From NCBI GenBank assembly GCA_900762005.1, contig CAAFEV010000228.1, forward strand, positions 1-7,135: DNA of 7,135 nt. The letters are read 5' to 3'. Positions 1 to 6,948 of the stretch are shown here, piece by piece. The position numbers and the translations under genes are program-made. This stretch comes from an uncultured Oscillospiraceae bacterium. GTDB lineage: Bacteria; Bacillota; Clostridia; Oscillospirales; Oscillospiraceae. Below the pieces are notes generated by a model. It saw only the letters and a program-made list of their open reading frames with translations. It ran no database searches and was not told the DNA's origin. Numbering within the stretch: position 1 is the first letter of the stretch; the number at the start of each line of letters is the position of its first letter.

Positions 1-3
1 AAT

Positions 4-483
4 ATGAATGATATAACAGTAAACGATAATCAAGCAATAGCAGCAAGGCTTTGCTGTCCGACATGTGGAAACACACAGCTTTCTGTTGTAACTGACCGTG
101 ATTTCGGCGCGGCTGCTGTCGGAGGCGTGGTAAACACCGCTATCGGTGGTCTCGGCTCTGGAATCCTTTCGGCAGCAAGTAATTTGCAGCAGCAAACCTT
201 TTTTGTCTGCAGTGGCTGCGGAACCCGTTTCAGAAATCCGAACGAATTGCGCAGTGAGGCTGCACTCTATGGCAAGCGAAGCAAAGGAATTACGATAGCC
301 TGCATTATTTTGCTTGCTTTATGTGGTTTTTTATTGATTACGAGTATTTCTACCTTTCTGACGGTTTTTAGCTTGTTCTTTATGGCAGTCCTAATATTCT
401 GTATTGTCTTCATGAAAAACAAAGCAAAAAAGCCTTTACGAGAATTGCAGAAAATTGAAAGCGGCATGAAGCAGTATATTTAA
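4..483 (+). CDS. Zinc-ribbon membrane protein of unknown function
   Basis: The ORF encodes 159 residues. The N-terminal part has two CxxC knuckles, C18-P-T-C21 and C69-S-G-C72, which look like a split zinc ribbon. Between them, residues about 34-60 are unusually rich in Gly/Ala and small hydrophobics (AAAVGGVVNTAIGGLGSG). The C-terminal half carries two adjacent hydrophobic segments, about residues 95-117 and 119-137, followed by a basic tail (KNKAKKPLR), so it is probably membrane-anchored with the ribbon and tail in the cytoplasm. I do not recognise a named family beyond a zinc-ribbon domain protein, and no catalytic motif is visible. Only three bases precede the ATG, so no ribosome binding site can be seen and the true start could lie to the left of the window. 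Codon use is more A/T-rich (ATA, TTA, ACA, AAT common) than in the minus-strand genes, which could mean separate acquisition. It is convergent with the cysteine desulfurase gene. The coding call is fairly safe; the function is unknown. Confidence 0.8.
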   Translation: MNDITVNDNQAIAARLCCPTCGNTQLSVVTDRDFGAAAVGGVVNTAIGGLGSGILSAASNLQQQTFFVCSGCGTRFRNPNELRSEAALYGKRSKGITIACIILLALCGFLLITSISTFLTVFSLFFMAVLIFCIVFMKNKAKKPLRELQKIESGMKQYI

Positions 484-504
484 TCCATATTATTTTACAC
501 AATT

Positions 505-542
505 CAACAGCCCACCGGGAAATTCTTCTCAGCGGGCTGTTG
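505..542. terminator. Hairpin between convergent genes, likely bidirectional terminator
   Basis: CAACAGCCC (505-513) pairs perfectly with GGGCTGTTG (534-542). Past two mismatches the stem continues with GGGAA (517-521) against TTCTC (526-530), giving a long imperfect hairpin. It sits 21 nt after the stop of the zinc-ribbon gene and 45 nt beyond the stop of the cysteine desulfurase on the other strand. The T-tracts are weak on both sides (TTGTTAATC on +; TTGAATTGTG on -), so efficiency is uncertain. Its position between two convergent stops supports a shared terminator role. The rest of the 484-587 gap shows nothing else. Confidence 0.65.
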
Positions 543-587
543 TTAATCATTCTTTTGCTGTTGTCTTGTAATTATCAATCTGTACTT

Positions 588-1703
588 TTATCGCAGCGCG
601 GCAATGACCTGCGGCAGGGCTTCTGCAAAGGAGAAAATTTCCTCCTCGGTGGTTTCGTCGCAGAGAGAGACGCGGATGGCACCGTCCATAACCGCAGCAG
701 GCAGGCGCATTGCCTCCAGCACGTGACTGCGGTGTCCCTTGCTGCACGCCGAGCCTGCCGAGACGCAAAAGCCGCGCTCATAAAGGGCATTGATTAAGCC
801 CTGCGAACGCAGACCCGGCACGGCAAGCGCGACAATGTGCGGCGCGTCCTGCGCACCGATGAAGCGCACGCCTTCCATACCCCGGAGCCGCGCCTGCAGA
901 AGGCTTTTCAAGCGGTTTTGCCCGGCAATATCCGCAAGCAGCGTTGGCTTTTTTGCGGCACAGGCGGCGGCAAAGCCCGCAATCAGAGGCAGGCTCTCCG
1001 TGCCGCTGCGCAGCCCGCTTTCCTGTCCGCCGCCGAGCAGCAGGGCGGGCAGCTTTTTGCCCAGATAGAGTGCGCCGACGCCCTTGGCAGCATGGATTTT
1101 ATGTCCGGAGACGGAAATCAAATCCGCGCCGAGCGTTCTCGCGGAAAACGGCACCTTGAAAAAGCCCTGCACCGCGTCGGTGTGAAACAGCGCGTCCGGA
1201 CAGAGCCGGTGTGTCAGCTTTGCCATCTGCGCAATCGGCAGCACCGCGCCCGTCTCGTTGTTGACCGTCATGATGCTGACGAAAAAGGTGTCGGGTCGTA
1301 ACGCCGCCTGCAGCTGCGCCGTTGTGATGCTGCCGAGGGCATCGGGCTGTAAGTACGTGACCTCATAGCCCTGCGTCTCGAGCTTTTTCATCGGGGCGAG
1401 CACCGCCTCATGCTCAATGGCGGTGGTAACGATATGGCGGTTCTTCTTGCCGAACCGCTCGGCTGCGGCAAAAATCGCCCAGTTATCCGCCTCGGTGCCG
1501 CCGGAGGTGAAATAGACGCTCTCGGTAGGTGCGCCGAGGGCTTCCGCAACACACAGGCGGCTTGCGCGCAGCAGACGCGCCGCCTCAATGCCGAAGTGAT
1601 ACTGTGCACTCGGATTGCCCCATGTTTGGGTGAGCGTCGTTGTAATTGCCTCCACACAAGCGGCGCACGGGCGCGTGGTTGCGGCATTGTCCAGATAAAT
1701 CAT
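588..1703 (-). CDS. nifS: Cysteine desulfurase (NifS/IscS family)
   Basis: This is a 371-residue PLP-dependent class V aminotransferase-fold enzyme. The family converts L-cysteine to alanine and passes the sulfur as a persulfide to Fe-S cluster, tRNA-thiolation or cofactor pathways in the cytoplasm. Visible family motifs are the N-terminal YLDNAATT (3-10), SGGTEADN (67-74), the H98 region (IEHEA), NNETGA (148-153), HTDAVQG with D176 and Q179, SGHK with the Schiff-base Lys202, RSGTES (232-237), and the mobile loop SAGSAC with probable persulfide Cys320. The length is close to the usual 380-400. An in-frame ATG at 1763 would add 20 residues, but that extension reads through a perfect hairpin. 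The ATG at 1703 has GGAGG six bases upstream and gives the canonical MIYLDNAATT start. It is the last gene of the minus-strand series, 68 nt after the transketolase C subunit. No IscU-type scaffold or thiI lies beside it here, so its sulfur acceptor cannot be told. The symbol is a family label. Confidence 0.95.
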   Translation of the reverse strand: MIYLDNAATTRPCAACVEAITTTLTQTWGNPSAQYHFGIEAARLLRASRLCVAEALGAPTESVYFTSGGTEADNWAIFAAAERFGKKNRHIVTTAIEHEAVLAPMKKLETQGYEVTYLQPDALGSITTAQLQAALRPDTFFVSIMTVNNETGAVLPIAQMAKLTHRLCPDALFHTDAVQGFFKVPFSARTLGADLISVSGHKIHAAKGVGALYLGKKLPALLLGGGQESGLRSGTESLPLIAGFAAACAAKKPTLLADIAGQNRLKSLLQARLRGMEGVRFIGAQDAPHIVALAVPGLRSQGLINALYERGFCVSAGSACSKGHRSHVLEAMRLPAAVMDGAIRVSLCDETTEEEIFSFAEALPQVIAALR

Positions 1704-1731
1704 AAGCGTCCTCCGTTTTCCGGCACAAGGA

Positions 1732-1757
1732 CAACGCCCCGCACACGCGGGGCGTTG
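1732..1757 (-). other. Perfect GC-rich intercistronic hairpin before nifS
   Basis: Positions 1732-1742 (CAACGCCCCGC) are the exact reverse complement of 1747-1757, giving an 11-bp perfect stem with a 4-nt loop. It starts 15 nt after the transketolase C-subunit stop and ends about 29 nt before the cysteine desulfurase start. In the direction of transcription it is followed by TCCTTGTGCC, not a T-run, so it is not a standard intrinsic terminator. It may cause partial termination, protect the upstream mRNA 3' end, or mark a processing site. It leaves the desulfurase ribosome binding site (around 1710-1714) outside the stem. Confidence 0.7.
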
Positions 1758-1771
1758 CATCATGCCGCAGC

Positions 1772-2716
1772 TTATTTCTTTTTGAGTGCCTCGCGGATTT
1801 TCTCGCAGATGCCCTCCGGCGTCAGCTTATAGTACTCCAGAACGGCGGCTGCTGTGCCGCTTCTGCCGAACTCGTCGTTAACGCCGTGACGGGTCAGCGG
1901 TGTCGGGCAGTTTTCGCTCAGGAACTCGGCAACCGCGCCGCCCAGACCGCCGATGATGTTGTGCTCCTCGGTGGTAACGATGCAGCCGGTCTCTCTTGCC
2001 GCCTTCAAAACAATGTCGCCGTCGAGCGGCTTAATCGTGTGCATATCAATCACGCGGACAGATACGCCCTCGGCTGCCATCAGCTCCCGCGCCTTGAGCG
2101 CAAGCTGCACCATCATGCCGACGGCGATAACCGTAACGTCCTTGCCGTCAGCCAAAAGCGCGCCCTTATCCAGTTCGAATTTATAGCCGGGAATTTCGTC
2201 GGTGACGGTGTCCACGGCAGCGCGTCCCAGACGCAGATAAGCGGGGCCGTCATAGTTCAGCAACGCCTCGACTGCCAGCTTCATCTCGTTACAGTCACAG
2301 GGGCAGAGCACCTTCATGCCCGGAACCACGCGCATGAGTGCGAAGTCCTCATTACCCTGATGCGTTGCACCGTCCTCACCGACGGACAGACCGCCGTGCG
2401 AGCCGACGACCTTGACGTTCAGATGCGGATAGGCAATCGAATTACGCACCTGCTCCCATGCTCTGCCGGCGGCAAAGATGGCGAAGGTGTTGGTAAACGG
2501 CTTAAGCCCGCAGGTGGAGATGCCCGCCGCCACGCCGGTCATATTGCACTCAGCAATACCCATATCGAAGAAACGGTCGGGATATTTCGCGGCAAAGCCC
2601 TTGGTCATTGTCGCGTTGGAAAGGTCGGCATCAAAGACGACCAGCTCCGGATATTTTTCCGCCAGCTCGACGAGAGCCTCACCATAGGCGGCGCGGGTGG
2701 AAATTTTTTCTGCCAT
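1772..2716 (-). CDS. tkt: Transketolase, C-terminal subunit (pyrimidine-binding and C-terminal domains)
   Basis: This 314-residue protein corresponds to the second half of transketolase. With the upstream subunit it should form the TPP-dependent enzyme that moves two-carbon ketol units between sugar phosphates in the non-oxidative pentose phosphate pathway (cytoplasm). Residues about 5-170 form the pyrimidine-binding domain, with FDADLSNAT (28-36), the DMGIAE motif (51-56) whose Glu56 matches the glutamate that activates the thiamine aminopyrimidine, and SHGGLSVGEDGATHQ (106-120) with the conserved His119. Residues about 190-310 form the C-terminal domain, with TTEEHNIIGGLGGAVAE (248-264). 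The start is fixed by an upstream GGAGG lying inside the last codons of the N-subunit gene. Stop and start are separated by a single base (TGA-T-ATG), so translation is probably coupled, which suits two subunits made in equal amounts. Related halves occur in 1-deoxyxylulose-5-phosphate synthase and pyruvate dehydrogenase E1, but the split gene pair and motif spacing favour transketolase. Confidence 0.94.
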   Translation of the reverse strand: MAEKISTRAAYGEALVELAEKYPELVVFDADLSNATMTKGFAAKYPDRFFDMGIAECNMTGVAAGISTCGLKPFTNTFAIFAAGRAWEQVRNSIAYPHLNVKVVGSHGGLSVGEDGATHQGNEDFALMRVVPGMKVLCPCDCNEMKLAVEALLNYDGPAYLRLGRAAVDTVTDEIPGYKFELDKGALLADGKDVTVIAVGMMVQLALKARELMAAEGVSVRVIDMHTIKPLDGDIVLKAARETGCIVTTEEHNIIGGLGGAVAEFLSENCPTPLTRHGVNDEFGRSGTAAAVLEYYKLTPEGICEKIREALKKK

Positions 2717-2717
2717 A

Positions 2718-3563
2718 TCACTTGCCCTCCAATTGCGCTAAATGTGCCTGCAGCTCGGCAGTAGCCTGCTCAAACTGCTCGTCGTTCGGTGCCTTGCCGT
2801 GCCAGCCGTAGACGTTCTCCATGAAAGATACGCCCTTGCCCTTGGTGGTTTTCGCCAGAAGCATAGTCGGCTTTCCCTTGCACGCCTTCGCGGCAGCAAA
2901 GGCGGCGAGCAGAGCCTCGTAGTCGTGCCCGTCCACACGGATGACATTCCAGTTGAACGCTTCAAACTTCTTGTCGAGCGGTTCGGAGGGCATTACGTCC
3001 TTTGTCGCGCCGTCAATTTGCAGCCCGTTGACATCGACAACGGCGCAGAGATTGTCGAGCTTATACTTTGCTGCGGACATTGCCGCCTCCCAGACCTGAC
3101 CCTCGGCAATTTCGCCGTCGCCCAGAACGGCGTAAACACGGTAATCCTTTTTCATCAGCTTACCGCCCAGTGCCATACCGACGGCGGCGGAAATTCCCTG
3201 TCCCAGAGAACCGGTGGACATATCCACGCCGTTGACATGGTGCATTTCGGCGTGTCCGGAGTAGTGTCCCTTAATGGAGCGGAAGAGCTTCAAATCCTCG
3301 ACGGGGAAGAAGCCGCGCAGTGCCAGAACGGGATAGAGCGCGGGCGTGCAGTGCCCCTTGGAGAGCACAAAGCGGTCGCGGTCGGGGTTGCGCGGGTCGG
3401 TCGGGTCGATGTTTAAAACGTTAAAATAGAGGGTGGTAATCGTGTCAATGACAGACAGGCTGCCGCCGATATGCCCGGACGCAGCGGTATGCACCGCGTC
3501 CAGTCCGAGCAGGCGTGCACGTGTTGCCATCACCGCAAGCTGCTTGGCGTTCAATTTTTCCAT
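2718..3563 (-). CDS. tkt: Transketolase, N-terminal subunit (TPP diphosphate-binding domain)
   Basis: This 281-residue protein is the first half of a split transketolase and carries the diphosphate-binding domain for thiamine pyrophosphate and its divalent metal. Visible motifs are SGHIGGSLS (29-37), the early transketolase signature, then DRFVLSKGHCTPALY (63-77), GHAEMHH (103-109), and TGSLGQGISAAVGMAL (117-132). The TPP/metal motif is GDGEIAEGQVWEA from 148, followed about 30 residues later by DVNG with Asn179. It ends with a short helical tail, as expected where the domain is cut from the C-terminal half. The start ATG at 3563 has AAAGGAAG five bases upstream, within the 21-nt gap after the LtaS-like gene. 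It directly precedes its partner subunit with a 1-nt gap. Split transketolases of this kind are known in many Firmicutes and archaea. All key TPP residues appear present, so the enzyme is likely active. Confidence 0.95.
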   Translation of the reverse strand: MEKLNAKQLAVMATRARLLGLDAVHTAASGHIGGSLSVIDTITTLYFNVLNIDPTDPRNPDRDRFVLSKGHCTPALYPVLALRGFFPVEDLKLFRSIKGHYSGHAEMHHVNGVDMSTGSLGQGISAAVGMALGGKLMKKDYRVYAVLGDGEIAEGQVWEAAMSAAKYKLDNLCAVVDVNGLQIDGATKDVMPSEPLDKKFEAFNWNVIRVDGHDYEALLAAFAAAKACKGKPTMLLAKTTKGKGVSFMENVYGWHGKAPNDEQFEQATAELQAHLAQLEGK

Positions 3564-3584
3564 AATATCTTCCTTTCGCGTTCG

Positions 3585-5447
3585 TTATTTTAAGCTGCCG
3601 TAGTTATGCAGCTGTGTGCGCATATAATACTGGACAATTTCAAAGCTCCGATACACCTGCTGTGCCTCCTTGCTCAGGCAATCGGTCATCACGCCGTTTT
3701 CCGAAAACAGCTTGCGCTGGTGCATCACAGGCACGGTTTGCGCGGTCTGCCGCTGATATTGCATCCACGCGGGACCCTGCCAGCCGCAGCAGTCAAACAG
3801 CTCCGCCATTAAAAACGCCGGGGAAATCATCCTGCCCTCGCCCGAAAAGTCCTTGCCGAGCAACGCCTTTGCCGCATCGTTTGCCCAAATCAGATAGGGC
3901 GTGGAATACAAATTCAGGCATCCCTCCGGGCTGCCCTCCTGCGCGTTGATGCCGAGGGCTTCATAGTAGCGGTTGCCCACGCCGAAGGACGGCTTATGGT
4001 CACCGAAAAACACCAGCACCACGGGCTGTGTATCGTCGCGGAAGCTGTCGACATAGCTTGCAAGCTGCCTGCCCGTGTCGGCAACGCCGGCAAGGTAGTT
4101 GTTAATCTCGAAATACGCCTCGTCGGGCAGGTCGCCCTGCGGCAGATATTCGCCGCCCGTCAGCGCGTCCACGGGGTACGGGCTGTGATTCTGATAGGTG
4201 ACGCTGAATGAGAAATACGGCTCGCCGGATGCGGTCTGCTCCGTGTAAATGCGGCGCAGCTCCGGGAAGAGTGCGGCGTCGGAGGTGTGCTCCTCGTCGT
4301 TGAGCGCGCTGTAGTGATTCTGCATAAACAGATACCGCTCAAAGCCGAGCCGCGCATTGATGCTCTGCCGGCTGTAAAACCAGTCGTCGCCCGGATGCGA
4401 GCCGTCGGTGCGGTAGCCGAGAGCAGTGAAATAGCGCACGAAGGAATTCGTCTCTCCGCGGTAATAGGGCTGCGGATAGGTAAAGCCGGTCAAGAACGAG
4501 CGTTCGGCGTTAATCGTTCCGCCGCCGATGGTATCGGTGAGCAGATAACCGTGGTAGCTCTCCGCCTCGAGTGCGTGAAACGCCGAGTAGGGGTCCTGCG
4601 TAAAGGACAGGCAGCCAAACTGCGACAAATCCGAAAAGCTCTCCAGCATCGTCACAACCACGTTGATGCGCTGATTTTCCGGAATTGCCTCGTCCCGATA
4701 CGGCGAGAGTAGCTTTTCCGCCTCTTCCTCGGAATAACCGTCCGGCTCTCCGGGCAGCACCTCGGTAAACGAGTGGAAAAAGCTGTAGACAAAGCCGTGA
4801 GAGGCATACTCCTCCGCGTCTTTCCATGCGTTGAACAGGCTGTGATTTTCCTGCGCGTTGTAAAGGCCGGTGTCGCTGTACCAGAGTCCCCATGCGCCGA
4901 GCAGCGCGCCCAGGCAGCCCAAGCAGGCAAGCACGCGCACCCACCAGAGCTTTTTTGCCACCTTCTCTCTTGCGAGATAGAACAGCGTCAGCGTACCGGC
5001 GAGAATCGCCGTCAGCGCGAGAAAAAACCAGAGGGGCAGCTTCAGCGTATAATCGCTCACCACGCCTGCCGCTTCGCCGACCAAGAGTACATCGGCGGCA
5101 ACAAAGGGGTCTCCGCGCAGAGCAACCTTAAAATAATTGATGAAGCACATCACGAACAGCAGCGCGGCGGGCAGCAAAAACGCAAGCCACGCGCGGTTGG
5201 TCGCGAAGTAGCACAGGGTCATCAGCAGGAATATCGGCAACAGATTGAGCAGCCAGATGGCAGGCTCATGAAAATAGGAGGAAAAACGTCCGCGTGAAAA
5301 GTCCAGCGTGCTGAGCATCAGCGTCAGCGCGGTTAGGCACACAGCGGCAAGACACAGCAGACCGATGGTCAGCGCAAGACGCACTCTGCCGGAAAGCTCG
5401 GGCGGCCTCAGCCGCTCGCGCAGACGCTTTTTCCCTGTTACATTCAT
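3585..5447 (-). CDS. LTA synthase family protein (membrane sulfatase-fold phosphoglycerol transferase)
   Basis: This 620-residue protein has the LtaS layout: five hydrophobic segments at about 22-47, 63-81, 86-106, 137-158 and 168-190, then a large extracytoplasmic sulfatase-fold domain from about 260. LtaS-type enzymes take glycerol-phosphate from phosphatidylglycerol to build lipoteichoic acid or related envelope polymers outside the membrane. Residues aligning with the Mn-dependent active site are visible: Glu269 in MLESFSD, probable nucleophile Thr311 in TIGGGTINAE, HPGDDWFYSR (351-360) with Trp356 and Arg360, His421 in YQNHSPYP, and Asp483-His484 in FFGDHKPSFG. The chosen ATG at 5447 precedes a basic N-terminus (KKRLRERLR), as expected on the cytoplasmic side. 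AAGGAAG lies about 10 nt upstream, inside a short tandem repeat. It follows glyS by 31 nt and precedes the transketolase N subunit by 21 nt, so it is probably cotranscribed. Whether it makes true LTA or another glycerol-phosphate modification (the OpgB/MdoB-like branch) cannot be decided here. Confidence 0.9.
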   Translation of the reverse strand: MNVTGKKRLRERLRPPELSGRVRLALTIGLLCLAAVCLTALTLMLSTLDFSRGRFSSYFHEPAIWLLNLLPIFLLMTLCYFATNRAWLAFLLPAALLFVMCFINYFKVALRGDPFVAADVLLVGEAAGVVSDYTLKLPLWFFLALTAILAGTLTLFYLAREKVAKKLWWVRVLACLGCLGALLGAWGLWYSDTGLYNAQENHSLFNAWKDAEEYASHGFVYSFFHSFTEVLPGEPDGYSEEEAEKLLSPYRDEAIPENQRINVVVTMLESFSDLSQFGCLSFTQDPYSAFHALEAESYHGYLLTDTIGGGTINAERSFLTGFTYPQPYYRGETNSFVRYFTALGYRTDGSHPGDDWFYSRQSINARLGFERYLFMQNHYSALNDEEHTSDAALFPELRRIYTEQTASGEPYFSFSVTYQNHSPYPVDALTGGEYLPQGDLPDEAYFEINNYLAGVADTGRQLASYVDSFRDDTQPVVLVFFGDHKPSFGVGNRYYEALGINAQEGSPEGCLNLYSTPYLIWANDAAKALLGKDFSGEGRMISPAFLMAELFDCCGWQGPAWMQYQRQTAQTVPVMHQRKLFSENGVMTDCLSKEAQQVYRSFEIVQYYMRTQLHNYGSLK

Positions 5448-5451
5448 TTGT

Positions 5452-5479
5452 GGGTCACTTCCTTACGGGTCGCTTCCTT
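5452..5479 (-). repeat. Tandem 15-nt-period duplication carrying the Shine-Dalgarno
   Basis: Read on the + strand, GGGTCACTTCCTT (5452-5464) recurs as GGGTCGCTTCCTT (5467-5479), 12 of 13 bases identical with a period of 15. On the coding (minus) strand each copy reads AAGGAAG followed by a GACCC core, so the Shine-Dalgarno-like sequence is present twice before the LtaS-like start codon. The copy nearer the start is about 10 nt from the ATG. The distal copy overlaps the glyS stop codon. Confidence 0.7.
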
Positions 5480-6912
5480 TAAAATGCCAGCTTCTCCGTC
5501 AGATATGCCTTCAGCTCGGCAATCGGGACGCGCACCTGCTGCATCGAGTCGCGTTCGCGGACAGTAACGGCGTTGTCGGCAGGGGTTTCCTCGTCGCCGA
5601 CGGTCTGAAAATCGACCGTAATGCAATACGGCGTGCCGATTTCGTCCTCGCGGCGGTAACGCTTTCCGATGGAGCCGGCGTCATCAAAGTCCAGCATAAA
5701 GTCCTTCTGCAAATCGCGGAAGATCTCCTCTGCGGCCGGGGAGAGCTTTTTCGACAGCGGCAGCACCGCCGCCTTGAACGGGGCAAGTGCCGGATGCAGG
5801 CGCAGCACGGTACGGATATCGTCCTTGCCGCTCTTGTCCTGCCCGACAACCTCCTCGTCGTAGGCATCGACCAGGAACGCGAGGAACGAACGCTCCACGC
5901 CCAGCGACGGCTCAATGACATAGGGAATGTAGCGGGTGTTCTTCTCCTGGTCAAAATAGGTCAGATCCTTGCCTGAGGTATTCTGATGCTGGGTCAGATC
6001 GTAATCCGTGCGGTCGGCAACGCCCCAAAGCTCGCCCCAGCCGAACGGGAAGAGGAACTCAAAATCAGTCGTCGCCTTGGAATAAAAGCTAAGCTCATCG
6101 GGATCATGGTCACGCAGGCGCAGATTTTCCTCTCGCAGCCCCAGCGACAGCAGCCATTGCTTGCAGAAGCCGCGCCAATAGGCGAACCACTCCAGATCGG
6201 TGTTCGGCTCACAGAAAAATTCCAGCTCCATCTGCTCAAACTCCCGCACGCGGAAGATGAAGTTGCCCGGGGTAATCTCATTGCGGAAGGACTTGCCCAC
6301 CTGACCGATGCCGAAGGGCAGCTTGCGGCGCGTGGTACGCTGCACATTTGTGAAATTGACAAAGATGCCCTGTGCCGTTTCCGGACGCAGATAGACGGTG
6401 TTTTTAGCGTCCTCGGTCACGCCCTGAAAGGTCTTGAACATCAGGTTAAACTGACGGATGTCGGTAAAATTGTGCTTGCCACAGGTCGGGCAGGGGATGC
6501 TGTTGTCCTCGATAAACGCTTTCATTTCCGCCTGCGAAAAAGCGTCGATGGGCTTGGGCAGCTCCATTCCCTTTTGCACGCAGTAGTCCTCAATCAGCTT
6601 ATCTGCGCGGAAGCGCTCCTTGCACTCGCGGCAGTCCATCAGGGGGTCAGAGAAGCCGCCGAGGTGACCGGAGGCAACCCATGTCTGCGGGTTCATCAGG
6701 ATGGCAGAGTCCAGTCCGACGTTATAGGGATTCTCCTGCACAAATTTCTTCCACCAGGCGCGTTTAATGTTGTTTTTCAGCTCCGCACCCAAAGGGCCGT
6801 AGTCCCAAGTATTTGCCAGACCGCCGTATATCTCCGACCCGGCAAAGACGAAGCCGCGATTTTTGCAAAGTGCGACGACCTTATCCATTGTTTTTTCCGT
6901 ATTTTTCAGCAT
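5479..6912 (-). CDS. glyS: Glycyl-tRNA synthetase, single-chain class II type
   Basis: This 477-residue enzyme charges tRNA-Gly with glycine in the cytoplasm. It belongs to the single-chain (alpha2, eukaryote/archaeal-like) GlyRS group, not the bacterial alpha2beta2 GlyQ/GlyS type. Visible motifs are GGLANTWDYGPLG (30-42) near the N-terminus, an insertion with two CxxC pairs (C94/C97 and C141/C144) that looks zinc-binding, QFNLMFKT (154-161), RPETAQGIF (176-184), class II motif 2 as FRNEITPGNFIFRVREFEQ (209-227), WGELWGVADRTDYDL (292-306), and motif 3 as SLGVERSFLAFL (336-347). The anticodon-binding domain runs from about 375 to the end. The length matches the family (about 460-500). An in-frame ATG at 7026 would add 38 residues, but that start lies inside the upstream terminator/promoter region. 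The ATG at 6912 has GGAGG six bases upstream and gives the normal N-terminus. It heads the minus-strand operon, with its own consensus promoter 37 nt upstream and a leader of about 30 nt. Confidence 0.97.
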   Translation of the reverse strand: MLKNTEKTMDKVVALCKNRGFVFAGSEIYGGLANTWDYGPLGAELKNNIKRAWWKKFVQENPYNVGLDSAILMNPQTWVASGHLGGFSDPLMDCRECKERFRADKLIEDYCVQKGMELPKPIDAFSQAEMKAFIEDNSIPCPTCGKHNFTDIRQFNLMFKTFQGVTEDAKNTVYLRPETAQGIFVNFTNVQRTTRRKLPFGIGQVGKSFRNEITPGNFIFRVREFEQMELEFFCEPNTDLEWFAYWRGFCKQWLLSLGLREENLRLRDHDPDELSFYSKATTDFEFLFPFGWGELWGVADRTDYDLTQHQNTSGKDLTYFDQEKNTRYIPYVIEPSLGVERSFLAFLVDAYDEEVVGQDKSGKDDIRTVLRLHPALAPFKAAVLPLSKKLSPAAEEIFRDLQKDFMLDFDDAGSIGKRYRREDEIGTPYCITVDFQTVGDEETPADNAVTVRERDSMQQVRVPIAELKAYLTEKLAF

Positions 6913-6948
6913 AAATTGCCTCCGAAAGTTTTCTATCGTTGTGCGTTT

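Noticed and set aside
1704..1763. Upstream in-frame extension of the cysteine desulfurase to an ATG at 1763
   Set aside because: The extension is Cys/Arg-rich low-quality sequence encoded by the perfect hairpin. The ATG at 1703 has a GGAGG site and gives the canonical family N-terminus.
1886..3416. Long + strand open frames (292 and 224 codons) opposite the transketolase genes
   Set aside because: Both are antisense to well-supported transketolase subunits and have no motif or convincing ribosome binding site. Their composition is that of a reversed coding frame.
4287..5297. Several overlapping open frames on both strands within the LtaS-like gene
   Set aside because: They are out of frame with a single uninterrupted 620-residue protein that has all active-site motifs, and are typical shadow frames of GC-rich DNA.
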